A DNA stretch of 8,997 nucleotides from an uncultured Eubacteriales bacterium (GCA_934630995.1 CAKTXU010000053.1:1-8997); one strand, 5' to 3'; counted from the first letter of the stretch, positions 1 through 6,437 are shown. Made by a program: numbers and translations. Notes: generated by a model not told the origin, from the sequence alone.

Positions 1-298
1 TATAATGAACCAGCCGCCGGAAATACTTTTCCGGCGGCTGGAGACAGTCACTGAAGTATAGCGGAGGGAAGGGGAGGTATGCAGCAGGAAGATAAATCTT
101 CCTGTGGGGAACCGTCAGGTTCCTTCCGCAGAAGCAGGTCCCTCCTCGCGCAACAATTGACCGCCCGCAGGCGGTATTGAACATCCCGCCGCGCAGCGGT
201 TCGCAGGTGAAAGAAAGCGGCCTTCCCAGGCAGGCCGTCAGAACAGCGGCAAGCTCCGGCTCAGTGAGTTCCTGATATAAGGGAGAGGGCGATTCCAT
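1..298 (-). CDS. Uncertain leftward ORF, possible remnant of a phosphotransferase-type gene, runs off left edge
   Basis: A reading frame opens at ATG 298 on the minus strand and stays open to base 1 (99 codons). An AGGAGG box (307-312) sits 7 bases before the ATG, which is ideal spacing. The first 45 or so residues look like a real protein start (acidic helix, then LGRPLSF and EPLRGGMFNT). The E-P-L-x-G-G-x-F-N-T pattern resembles the glycine-rich ATP-binding start of aminoglycoside-phosphotransferase-like kinases. After FNT the expected strand (TYRV-like) is missing and the sequence becomes rich in Cys and aromatic residues, with no recognisable kinase motif. The frame also reads through a 13-bp perfect hairpin at 11-40, which coding sequence rarely does. 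I favour a truncated or decayed 5' fragment. A real partial gene or a structured non-coding region are the alternatives. The kinase resemblance is from memory and rests on a short motif. Confidence 0.33.
   Translation of the reverse strand, partial: MESPSPLYQELTEPELAAVLTACLGRPLSFTCEPLRGGMFNTACGRSIVARGGTCFCGRNLTVPHRKIYLPAAYLPFPPLYFSDCLQPPEKYFRRLVHY
11..40. repeat. 13-bp perfect inverted repeat with 4-base loop, terminator-like
   Basis: Arms 11-23 and 28-40 are perfectly complementary (CAGCCGCCGGAAA and its reverse complement) around the loop TACT. The G+C-rich stem with short loop is what an intrinsic terminator looks like, but neither side carries a clear T run. It may end a gene lying to the left of the window, or a gene coming from the right. 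Confidence 0.6.
85..237. repeat. Cluster of short inverted repeats
   Basis: Four perfect inverted repeats follow each other closely: 85-93/96-104 (9 bp, 2-base gap), 108-113/118-123 (6 bp, loop GTCA), 160-165/170-175 (6 bp, loop CGCA) and 218-223/232-237 (6 bp, 8-base loop). The 6-bp ones alone could be chance in G+C-rich DNA; the 9-bp one is less likely to be. Together with the hairpins at 11-40 and 311-348 they make the left 350 bases unusually foldable. I could not match the region to rnpB, SRP RNA, tmRNA, T-box or cobalamin riboswitch signatures. Confidence 0.4.
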
Positions 299-310
299 CG
301 GCAGGCCTCC

Positions 311-348
311 TGGTAAACATTACCATAAGCGTACCACAGCGCTTATGG
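311..348. repeat. Two overlapping inverted repeats, possible operator
   Basis: TGGTAA (311-316) and TTACCA (320-325) form a 15-base palindrome with a 3-base centre. The second repeat shares bases 323-325 with it: CCATAAGCG (323-331) and CGCTTATGG (340-348) around an 8-base spacer. The two folds exclude each other. The block lies immediately upstream of the AGGAGG of the leftward ORF that starts at 298, and about 160 bases upstream of the rightward isomerase gene. It could be a pair of operator half-sites or a leader hairpin; no regulator is encoded next to it. Confidence 0.4.
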
Positions 349-505
349 AAACACAACAGGATAGAGGAGGACACCGAAAAAAATTTAACAAATTGTTCAA
401 AGTTAACACATAGAGAGGACAGGCTTTTCCCGTATTCTGTATCTGTACGTCCGCCGTTCCGGCGGGAATAACCGCCCACCGGCGGCGAAAGGAATGGGTA
501 TCACA
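349..505 (+). promoter_or_regulatory. Upstream region and leader of the isomerase gene
   Basis: This spacer holds an A+T-rich patch (377-410) with a TTAAC-N12-GTTAA inverted repeat (385-389/402-406) enclosing AACAA-A-TTGTT (387-397). TTAACA at 385-390 is a possible -35 box, but I see no good -10 at 16-18 bases. Nearer the gene there are two tandem hairpins: CCGCC 451-455 with GGCGG 461-465, and CCGCC 472-476 with GGCGG 481-485. The arms can also pair crosswise. The second hairpin ends two bases before the Shine-Dalgarno stretch GAAAGGA (487-493), so it could influence translation of the isomerase. Confidence 0.3.
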
Positions 506-2020
506 ATGGGTAAAGGCGCGCGTAAGCGGCAGATGGCGGAGCAAACCCGCTTGGAACGGGAAAAGGCAAAGCAGCAGGCCGCCAAAAAGAGAAAGCGGAA
601 CATCATCCTGGGAATTGCGGGAGGCGTTGTCGCCGTGGCGGCGGCTGTGGCCATTACCGTCATGAGCGTGCTGACCTCCACAGGCTATTTTCTACCCCGG
701 ACAATCTCCGCGGTTTCCATGAACTACGACATCGACAACGCCATGATGTCCTATTTTTTCCATAATCAGTATGCCAGCTATCTGCAGAGCAATTCCTCCT
801 CCACCAGCGGGCCGGACACCACAAAATCTCTGAAATCCCAGGAGTATTCCTCCACCCAGACCTGGTTCGACTACTTCATGACCCAGGCGAAATCCCAGGT
901 GCAAACCCTGGTCATTCTGGCCGAAGCCGCGCAAAAGGCCGGCGTCTCTCTCAACGCGGAGGATAAGGCGGGGATTGACGACACCCTCACGGAGCTGAAG
1001 TCCGCCGCAGAAAAGCAGAAGCAGAGCTATGAGAAGTATCTGGCCGCCCTCTACGGCAACGGCGTCGGAGAGGCGTCCATCCGTAAATGCCTGGAGCTGT
1101 CAACCCTGGCATCCAAATATTATAACGAGCTGATGGACGGCTTTACCTATACCGGCGAGAAGCTGGAATCTTATTTTGAAGAGAATAAGACCGATTATCT
1201 GTTCCTGGATTACAAGAGCTATGTCCTGAAATCCGATATACCGGACGGCGCCAGCGACGAGGACAAGAAGGCCATCAACGCCGCAACCAAGGAGGAAGCC
1301 GATAAGCTGGCGGCCGCCAAATCCCTGGAGGAATTCGACAGTCTCCTGACGGCCTATATGAAGGAGGCCCCCGATACCAAGGAATTCAGCGACGAACGGA
1401 TAGCGGAAAAGGTGGCCGCGGCCTTGTCCAAGGATTTCGCCTACACCACCTCCACCGATTTCGGGAAATGGGCGTTTGACGGCGAGCGCAAGGCTGGGGA
1501 TACCACTGTCATCGAGGGCACCAACCAGTACACCGTCTATTATCTGGTGAAGGCCGCCGCCCGCCAGGAGTACGCGACGAAAAACGTCCGGCATATCCTG
1601 TTCAACACCAGCAATTATGCCTCTGCCGACGAGGCCAAAGCCGAGGCGGAAAAGATACTGGCCGAGTGGGAGGCCGGGAGCAAGACCGAGGAGGCCTTTG
1701 CGGCCCTGGCCAGGGAGCACAGCGAGGACCCCGGCTCCGTTTCCGACGGCGGCCTGTATGAGAATGTCCTGAAGGGCACGATGGTCACGGAATTCAACGA
1801 CTGGATTTATGATGAGGCCCGCAAGGCCGGAGACGTGGAAATCGTCAAGACCTCCTACGGCTACCATGTCATGTATTTTGTGGGTGACGGGCTCCCCGCC
1901 TGGAAGGCGGCGGTCACCGACGAGCTGAAAAACGACGACTACGAAGCCAAATACAAGGAGTTCAGCGACGCTTATCCCGTGGTATTTTATGACGGAAAGC
2001 TGAAGAAAATCAACGCATAG
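506..2020 (+). CDS. Membrane-anchored parvulin-type (PpiC) peptidyl-prolyl cis-trans isomerase
   Basis: Predicted 504-residue extracytoplasmic foldase of the PrsA/SurA/PpiC type, which helps exported proteins fold at the membrane-wall interface. Residues 1-32 are strongly basic and charged, 33-56 form one hydrophobic membrane span without a lipobox, and the rest is outside. A helical chaperone-like region (about 70-225) precedes the parvulin domain (about 355-463). That domain has the family landmarks VRHILF (361-366), FAALAREHSEDPGSVSDGG (398-416), MV at 426-427 and the closing SYGYHVMYF. Residues 315-352 resemble the end of that domain and suggest an earlier degenerate copy. ATG 506 is chosen because the in-frame ATG at 494 overlaps the Shine-Dalgarno bases (487-493); from 506 the spacing is 12, a little long. 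The gene stands alone, bounded by its own terminator. Confidence 0.9.
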   Translation: MGKGARKRQMAEQTRLEREKAKQQAAKKRKRNIILGIAGGVVAVAAAVAITVMSVLTSTGYFLPRTISAVSMNYDIDNAMMSYFFHNQYASYLQSNSSSTSGPDTTKSLKSQEYSSTQTWFDYFMTQAKSQVQTLVILAEAAQKAGVSLNAEDKAGIDDTLTELKSAAEKQKQSYEKYLAALYGNGVGEASIRKCLELSTLASKYYNELMDGFTYTGEKLESYFEENKTDYLFLDYKSYVLKSDIPDGASDEDKKAINAATKEEADKLAAAKSLEEFDSLLTAYMKEAPDTKEFSDERIAEKVAAALSKDFAYTTSTDFGKWAFDGERKAGDTTVIEGTNQYTVYYLVKAAARQEYATKNVRHILFNTSNYASADEAKAEAEKILAEWEAGSKTEEAFAALAREHSEDPGSVSDGGLYENVLKGTMVTEFNDWIYDEARKAGDVEIVKTSYGYHVMYFVGDGLPAWKAAVTDELKNDDYEAKYKEFSDAYPVVFYDGKLKKINA

Positions 2021-2033
2021 GGCGGAATCAGGG

Positions 2034-2067
2034 AAACGGCGGGGAGCGATCGCTCCCCGCCGTTTTT
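2034..2067 (+). terminator. Intrinsic terminator of the isomerase gene
   Basis: Bases 2034-2065 are a perfect 32-bp palindrome (AAACGGCGGGGAGCGA and its complement, no unpaired loop), followed by T bases to 2067 on the plus strand. It starts 13 bases after the isomerase stop. On the minus strand the flank is only TTTCCC, so it would be weaker for the converging cupin gene. Confidence 0.9.
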
Positions 2068-2103
2068 ACGCGTCCTCATATACGGCCTTCGCCCCATGAT
2101 TTC

Positions 2104-2547
2104 TCAGGATTCGGCGTCATCCGAATCCGCTTTTGTGCGGTGTACGGTGCCGTGCGGGTGATGGGAAGGCGCGTAAATGGAAGATAGCTTTAGCGGGCAT
2201 TTTCCTGTGTTGTGAATATTGTGCCAGGTGCCGGCAGGCACAAAAACAGCGTCGTTTTCGCTGAGCTGCCGCGTTTGATTCAGCTTGTCTTTGCAGGTTC
2301 CCATCGCGGCACAGCCCTGTCCAGCCTCTACGCGGATGAATTGATCGGTGTCCGGGTGATTCTCCAGACCGATTTCACCCCCGGCCGGGATGCACATCAG
2401 GGTCATCTGCAGGTGACGGCCGGTCCAGAAGGCGGTGCGAAAATTTGTGTTTTGCTGCGCCGCTTTAGTGATATCGGCGGTAAAGGGGACGGGACCGTGA
2501 TCGGCAGAAGGACACCGCCTGTCGCGGCAATTACCGGATTTGTTCGT
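2104..2547 (-). CDS. Small cupin-domain protein, apparently starting at ACG
   Basis: Single-domain cupin (beta-barrel, usually metal-binding), 147 residues if read from ACG 2547. The reaction is unknown. The family is common in Firmicutes, and this copy keeps its shape: FRTAFWTGRHLQMTLM, IGLENHPDTDQF (motif 1 region, H64, E74) and VPAGTWHNIHNTG (motif 2, P104, G106, H109, N113), ending in HPHGTVHRTKAD. The first in-frame ATG (2406) lies inside the barrel and would remove about 47 residues that match the family, so it is not a credible start. Upstream, GGGAGGA (2554-2560) is placed 6 bases before ACG-AAC-AAA, exactly where ATG is expected. Either ACG is used as a rare start, the start was lost by one T-to-C change (pseudogene), or the base is a sequencing error. 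It follows the integrase gene on the same strand. Confidence 0.75.
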   Translation of the reverse strand, partial: TNKSGNCRDRRCPSADHGPVPFTADITKAAQQNTNFRTAFWTGRHLQMTLMCIPAGGEIGLENHPDTDQFIRVEAGQGCAAMGTCKDKLNQTRQLSENDAVFVPAGTWHNIHNTGKCPLKLSSIYAPSHHPHGTVHRTKADSDDAES

Positions 2548-2553
2548 TGGAAT

Positions 2554-2560
2554 TCCTCCC
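2554..2560 (-). promoter_or_regulatory. Ribosome binding site that decides the cupin start
   Basis: On the minus strand GGGAGGA is followed by ATTCCA and then ACG. No ATG, GTG or TTG lies within usable distance in any reading of the next 15 bases, so this strong site has no standard partner. It is the main reason to place the cupin start at 2547. Confidence 0.6.
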
Positions 2561-2579
2561 TTCGTGCTGGATATGTTCC

Positions 2580-2585
2580 AGTATA
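2580..2585 (-). promoter_or_regulatory. Possible -10 box for the cupin gene
   Basis: TATACT on the minus strand, about 33 bases upstream of the ACG start, matches five of six consensus bases. No convincing -35 box stands at 16-18 bases, so the call is weak. If it is not used, the cupin would depend on readthrough from the integrase gene. Confidence 0.25.
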
Positions 2586-2658
2586 TGCCGTTGGCGGCAA
2601 GGGCGTACAGGCGGTTTTGCGGCCGGCTAAGGCGACCACCGTCGGTCCGCTCCCTCGG

Positions 2659-3807
2659 CTATCCATTCCGCCGGGCGGAGGGCTGCACGGACAGGCGGCC
2701 CATGTTTTTCCGCTTCATGTCCATTGAGGAATGGACATACCGGTTCAGGGTGATATTGACATTGGCGTGGCCCAGAATCTCCGACAGGCTTTTCAGCTCA
2801 AAGCCAAGCGTCACGCAGAGGGTGGCGAAGGTGTGCCGCAGCGTATGAAACGAAACGTCGGGCAGTCCTGCTTCCCGCATGAACTTTTTGAAGCGGTTTT
2901 GATAGGTGCGGGGATCCGTGCATCTGGTGGGATGCCCGGAAAGCAGAAAGCGGTTTGAATCCGCCGGGTAAAGAGGGCGGATACGGCCGACAAGCCATTC
3001 GGGCAGGGGGATTTCCCGCCTGGAATGGCGGCTCTTGGGCGTGTCCACCAGCAGCCGCGTTTTTTCGCTGTCCCCGCCATCCTGCGCCAGATATTGCAGC
3101 CGTTGTACCGTCCGCTCCACCCGCAGGGACTTTTCAGTCAGGGAGATATCCGACCAGCGCAGGGCGCACACCTCTCCGATACGCAAACCGGTATACAGGC
3201 ACAGCAGGACCCCCAGCTTCTGCACGTCCGTGTCCGTAGTGAGATAGGTTTCCAACAGCAGCCTCTCCGAATCCGTCAGCGTCCGCATATCCTTGGCTTG
3301 TTCCCGGGGATAGGTGATTTGTATGGCGGGCGGCGCATTTTCACCGCAGCGTCCATACTCCAGAATACTCCGCAACACCAAAAGAATATCCTTGACGGTT
3401 TTTTCCGAAAGTCCGCCCCGCCGGTCAAGCCGTCCGCGATCCAGCAGCATCTGGGTGAAATTGAGGACATCCGTGCGGTTCAAGGAAGCTAGGGAACGAT
3501 TGCCGAAGGCAGGCAGAAGGTGCCGATGGAGCAGGTTGTGGTATTTGACAAAGGTGGCGGGCTTGACGCGAAGCCGCTTTTGCTCCAGCCATTCCAGCGC
3601 CGTCTCCTGAAAGCCCGGAGTCCGCGGCAGCTCCGGGGGGCTAGGCGAGACGGTGAGATGAACGTGAAATTTGTCCGGCGCCTCCCGACTGGCGCGTCCA
3701 TAAGCTTGGTCGTGTCGGGTGTGGGACTCCGCCTTATAGGTCGGGCTATACCCTTCCCCCCATTGACCGCTCGTGCGCTGATAGATGAAGCTCCCCTTTT
3801 TCGGCAT
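2659..3807 (-). CDS. Tyrosine recombinase / phage-type integrase
   Basis: A 382-residue site-specific recombinase that cuts and rejoins DNA at attachment sites through a covalent tyrosine link. Order of parts: a short N-terminal region with GSFIYQRTSGQW, like the arm-binding start of clostridial integrases; a SAM-like core-binding domain (about 64-152); and the catalytic domain (about 172-365). All six catalytic positions are present: R209 (TGLRIGE), K258 (TPKSRHS), H321 and R324 (HTLRH), H347 (LGH) and Y357 (NRYVH). It therefore looks active. ATG 3807 is chosen because GGAGG lies 9 bases upstream; the longer in-frame GTG at 3921 sits right beside a -10 box and lacks a binding site. No excisionase, relaxase, capsid or transposon gene adjoins it, so it is a solitary integrase or what is left of an element. 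Its length is normal. Confidence 0.93.
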   Translation of the reverse strand: MPKKGSFIYQRTSGQWGEGYSPTYKAESHTRHDQAYGRASREAPDKFHVHLTVSPSPPELPRTPGFQETALEWLEQKRLRVKPATFVKYHNLLHRHLLPAFGNRSLASLNRTDVLNFTQMLLDRGRLDRRGGLSEKTVKDILLVLRSILEYGRCGENAPPAIQITYPREQAKDMRTLTDSERLLLETYLTTDTDVQKLGVLLCLYTGLRIGEVCALRWSDISLTEKSLRVERTVQRLQYLAQDGGDSEKTRLLVDTPKSRHSRREIPLPEWLVGRIRPLYPADSNRFLLSGHPTRCTDPRTYQNRFKKFMREAGLPDVSFHTLRHTFATLCVTLGFELKSLSEILGHANVNITLNRYVHSSMDMKRKNMGRLSVQPSARRNG

Positions 3808-3923
3808 GCTGCGTTTCCTCCGTTCATATATTCGCGTCCGGCTGCCGTATGGCAGGCGGGGCGCTTTCCTCTGTATAGCGGAAATGGGAGCAATTGTCCA
3901 TGAAAAGAGGAAAATATTCACAC

Positions 3924-3929
3924 ATTATA
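3924..3929 (-). promoter_or_regulatory. -10 box of the integrase gene
   Basis: A perfect TATAAT on the minus strand lies in the A+T-rich spacer. No good -35 is seen 17 bases upstream (CTCAAT). A transcript from here would have a leader of about 110 bases before ATG 3807. It would also rule out GTG 3921, which would lie at or before the transcript start. Confidence 0.45.
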
Positions 3930-3947
3930 TCGATGAAAAAGTGACGA

Positions 3948-3975
3948 TTGAGAGCGCTTTGAGCAGCTGTATATC
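3948..3975 (+). promoter_or_regulatory. Possible promoter of the thioredoxin-domain gene
   Basis: TTGAGA (3948-3953, five of six consensus bases), a 16-base spacer and TATATC (3970-3975, four of six). The leader to ATG 4114 would be about 130 bases. It lies back to back with the integrase -10 box at 3924-3929. Confidence 0.35.
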
Positions 3976-4113
3976 CTGTTTGCATGCTGCTTTAGAAAAA
4001 TTTTGCGGTAGCCGCCAGGCAGCTTTACAGCGGTTGTTTTTTAGGGGGTACGCGGGAAAATTTATCACATACTAGGAGGAGAAACCGAATTCTTTGAAAG
4101 GGGATGCATCACA

Positions 4114-6054
4114 ATGAGCAACCGCCTGATACGCGAGACTAGCCCCTACCTGCTGCAGCACGCGGACAATCCCGTGGATTGGTATCCCTGGGGGAACGAG
4201 GCCTTTGACCGGGCGAAAAGGGAGGACAAGCCGGTGTTCGTGAGCATTGGCTACAGCACCTGCCACTGGTGTCACGTCATGGCCCATGAGAGCTTTGAGG
4301 ACGAGGCGATCGCCGCCATCCTCAACGAGCATTTTATTTCCGTCAAGGTGGACAGAGAGGAACGGCCCGATATCGACAGCGTGTATATGACCGTATTGCA
4401 GGCTTTTACCGGCAGCGGGGGGTGGCCTGCCAGTCTGTTCCTGACGCCGGGGCAAAAGCCGTTTTATGCCGGCACGTATTATCCCCCCCGCTCCCGTCAC
4501 GGAATGCCGGGCTTTGGGGAGCTGCTGCGGGCGATAGCGGACAGATGGGAGAACGCCCGCGAGGAGCTGCTTCGTTCCGCCGAGGAAATCCTGCTGCATT
4601 TGAGGGAGGGTGAAGCCGAAGAGGGCGATATCGATCCATCCCTGCCTGCGGCCGCTGTCAAGCGCTTTTCCCGCTCCTTTGATGCGTCGAACGGCGGGTT
4701 CGGCGACGCGCCGAAATTTCCCGCCCCCCATAATCTGCTCTTCCTGCTCGCCTATTCGCGGATAACGGGCGACCGCCGCGCCGCCGGGATGGCGGAGACG
4801 ACGCTGACACAGATGCGCAAGGGCGGTATCTTCGACCAGATCGGCTACGGATTTTCGCGGTATTCGACCGACCGCTTCTATCTGGCGCCACATTTTGAAA
4901 AAATGCTGTATGACAACGCGCTGCTGATTCCGGCTTATGCGGCGGCGTACACAGCGACGGGAAAACCGCATTTTCTGGATACGGCGGAGAAAACGGCCGC
5001 CTATGTCCTGCGGGAGCTGGCGGCGCCCGAGGGAGGCTTTTACGCGGCGCAGGACGCCGATAGTGACGGCGCGGAGGGGGAATTCTATCTTTTCAGCCGT
5101 GAGGAAGCGCCGGCGGTGCTGGGCGAGTCCATGGGACGGCGTTTCAACGACTATTACGGCATCACCCCGGAGGGGAATTTCGAGGGACGGAATATCCCCA
5201 ACCGCCTGCACGCAGACGAGGCGGGGAATTCTTTCGACTGGGCGCTTCCTACCCTGTGCGAATACCGGCGGAAACGGAGGAAGCTCCACCTGGACGACAA
5301 AATCCTGACCTCTTGGAATGCGATGATGATAGGGGCCCTGGCCTGTCTGTACAGGGCTTCGGGCAAACGGGAGTATCTGGACTCGGCGCAAAAGGCGAGG
5401 CAATGTATGGAAAAACATCTGGCGGACGGCGACAGGCTCTTCGTCAGCTATCGGGACGGCAGGCGCACCGTGAACGGCTTTCTGGATGATTACGCCTATT
5501 ATGCGGCGGCCCTGCTCGAGCTGTATGAGGCGTCGGGCGACCCCGCCTGCCTGGATCGGGCGAAGGGACTTTGCGGGCGGGCGATGAAGCTGTTCGCGGA
5601 CGAGGCCGGCGGCTTCTCGCTGAGCGGAAGGGACAATGAGCGGCTGGTTCTGCAGCCGAAGGAAACCTACGACGGCGCGATTCCCAGCGGCAATTCCGTT
5701 ATGGCATACGTTCTGGTCAAGCTGTCGCAGCTGACGCATGACGGCGAATGGGAGCGGGCCGCACGCAAACAGCTGGCCTTCCTGTCCGGGGAAGCGGCGG
5801 CGTATCCGGCGGGACACGGGCTGTTTCTGCTCTCGCTGCTGCTGTATCTCAATCCGCCCCCGGATATCACGGTTGTTCTGGGAGAGGGAGAGAAACGGGA
5901 CGAGGCGGTGAAACGGCTTCCCCTGTATGCGCATATAACCATCCTGGACGGACCCGAAGGGACCTACACGCTGCTGAACGGCCAAACCACTTTTTATGTC
6001 TGCCGGGGCAGAACCTGCCTGCCCCCCGCCAATACGCTTGAATCGGCAATTTAG
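4114..6054 (+). CDS. yyaL: YyaL/DUF255-family thioredoxin-domain protein
   Basis: A 646-residue cytosolic protein (no signal peptide) of the YyaL / SPATA20 family, whose biochemical role is not established. Residues 1-165 are the thioredoxin-like domain, with the family opening NRLIRETSPYLLQHADNPVDW and the redox motif C50-H-W-C53, followed by SFED, VDREERPD and GGWP. The remainder is the alpha/alpha-barrel region related to N-acyl-glucosamine epimerases and cellobiose epimerases. It carries FPAPHNL, GGIFDQIGYGFSRYSTD, PHFEKMLYDNA, DADSDGAEGEFY, LTSWNAMMI and ETYDGAIPSGNS. All landmark motifs are intact; the protein is slightly shorter than the usual 670-700 residues, and ends soon after CRGRTC. 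The start is supported by GAAAGGGG (4096-4103), about 10 bases upstream. It is transcribed alone and ends at a shared terminator with the HxlR gene. Confidence 0.93.
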   Translation: MSNRLIRETSPYLLQHADNPVDWYPWGNEAFDRAKREDKPVFVSIGYSTCHWCHVMAHESFEDEAIAAILNEHFISVKVDREERPDIDSVYMTVLQAFTGSGGWPASLFLTPGQKPFYAGTYYPPRSRHGMPGFGELLRAIADRWENAREELLRSAEEILLHLREGEAEEGDIDPSLPAAAVKRFSRSFDASNGGFGDAPKFPAPHNLLFLLAYSRITGDRRAAGMAETTLTQMRKGGIFDQIGYGFSRYSTDRFYLAPHFEKMLYDNALLIPAYAAAYTATGKPHFLDTAEKTAAYVLRELAAPEGGFYAAQDADSDGAEGEFYLFSREEAPAVLGESMGRRFNDYYGITPEGNFEGRNIPNRLHADEAGNSFDWALPTLCEYRRKRRKLHLDDKILTSWNAMMIGALACLYRASGKREYLDSAQKARQCMEKHLADGDRLFVSYRDGRRTVNGFLDDYAYYAAALLELYEASGDPACLDRAKGLCGRAMKLFADEAGGFSLSGRDNERLVLQPKETYDGAIPSGNSVMAYVLVKLSQLTHDGEWERAARKQLAFLSGEAAAYPAGHGLFLLSLLLYLNPPPDITVVLGEGEKRDEAVKRLPLYAHITILDGPEGTYTLLNGQTTFYVCRGRTCLPPANTLESAI

Positions 6055-6065
6055 CATAAAAACTG

Positions 6066-6102
6066 AAAGGCGCTGAACCCGATAGAGCGGTTCAGCGCCT
6101 TT
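6066..6102. terminator. Bidirectional hairpin terminator
   Basis: Perfect 14-bp arms (6066-6079 and 6089-6102, AAAGGCGCTGAACC and its complement) flank a 9-base loop. The leftward exit is TTT-CAG-TTTTT, a good T run; the rightward exit has only TTT. It sits between the converging stop codons at 6054 and 6111 and so serves both genes. Confidence 0.85.
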
Positions 6103-6110
6103 CTCGATAG

Positions 6111-6437
6111 TTATCCGCTTTTTTTCCGCTTGTACGCGCTGCCCCAGTCCGCCATGGCGTCCAGAACCGGCTTCAGGCTGCAGCCGGTTTCGGTCAGAGA
6201 ATATTCCACCCGCGGGGGGACCTCCGCGTAAACCTTCCGGGAGACGAGCCCCTTTTCCTCCATGTCCCGCAGCTGGGCGGTCAGCACCTTCTGGCTGACG
6301 CTGCCGATGGATTTTTTCAGTTCGCCGAAGCGTTTGGTGCCGGGCAGCAGATCCCGCAGGATCAGCACCTTCCATTTGTCCCCAATCAGGGTCAGCGTTG
6401 TCTCCACCGGGCAGGCGGGCAAGGTCCTTTGTTCCAT
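6111..6437 (-). CDS. HxlR-family winged-helix transcriptional regulator
   Basis: A 108-residue DNA-binding protein of the HxlR family (YodB, HypR and relatives), which act as dimers and often sense electrophiles or oxidants through an N-terminal cysteine. Visible features are CPVETTLTLIGDKWKVLILRDL (C9 to L30), RFGELKKSIGSVSQKVLTAQLRDMEEKGLVSR (the winged helix-turn-helix) and the wing ending EYSLTETG. The conserved cysteine is C9; a second, C86, is in the last third. ATG 6437 is chosen because AAGGAG lies about 10 bases upstream and the family normally begins close to this cysteine; the frame itself extends back to 6515. The gene is divergent from the MBL-like gene at 6612. A palindrome over both promoters suggests that it regulates itself and its neighbour. 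Confidence 0.92.
   Translation of the reverse strand: MEQRTLPACPVETTLTLIGDKWKVLILRDLLPGTKRFGELKKSIGSVSQKVLTAQLRDMEEKGLVSRKVYAEVPPRVEYSLTETGCSLKPVLDAMADWGSAYKRKKSG

Larger units (their letters stand above)
3808..4113. other. Intergenic region between divergent integrase and thioredoxin-domain genes
   Basis: This spacer is visibly richer in A+T than its neighbours, especially 3890-4110. It contains the integrase leader and -10 box, a possible promoter for the rightward gene, and a 6-bp inverted repeat AGCAGC (3962-3967)/GCTGCT (3986-3991). An AGGAGGA box at 4074-4080 has no start codon at usable distance. The binding site actually used by the rightward gene is GAAAGGGG at 4096-4103. A 25-codon frame in the integrase leader (ATG 3902, TGA ending 3825, minus strand) has no ribosome binding site. 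I see no gene and no RNA signature, and found no obvious repeat shared with the far side of the integrase. Confidence 0.5.

Noticed and set aside
108..140. Resemblance of GTCAGG followed by GAAGCAGG to the SRP RNA core
   Set aside because: The expected GGTCC-GGAA-GGAAGCAG order is not there, and the flanking strands do not pair as in SRP RNA.
78..180. A 33-codon plus-strand frame starting at the ATG after GGGGAGGT
   Set aside because: The Shine-Dalgarno-like stretch is only about one base from the ATG, and the peptide is mostly encoded by inverted repeats.
1100..1867. A 255-codon minus-strand frame inside the isomerase gene
   Set aside because: It is the antisense of a gene with intact parvulin motifs; its composition is low-complexity (Gly, Leu, Val, Ile) and it has no ribosome binding site that I can see.
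2046..2053. GCGATCGC at the centre of the terminator palindrome
   Set aside because: This octamer is known as a highly iterated palindrome in cyanobacteria, but here it is simply the centre of a perfect hairpin and occurs once.
2403..2666. An 87-codon minus-strand frame opposite the start of the cupin
   Set aside because: It is in another frame from the cupin, Pro/Arg-rich and without motifs; the cupin frame carries the conserved residues.
4072..6375. A 767-codon open frame on the minus strand, longer than the yyaL gene it lies opposite
   Set aside because: It is a shadow frame. It runs antisense through yyaL and into HxlR, crosses the terminator, is full of Arg, Gly, Pro and Gln without domain motifs, and both opposing genes have clear family matches.
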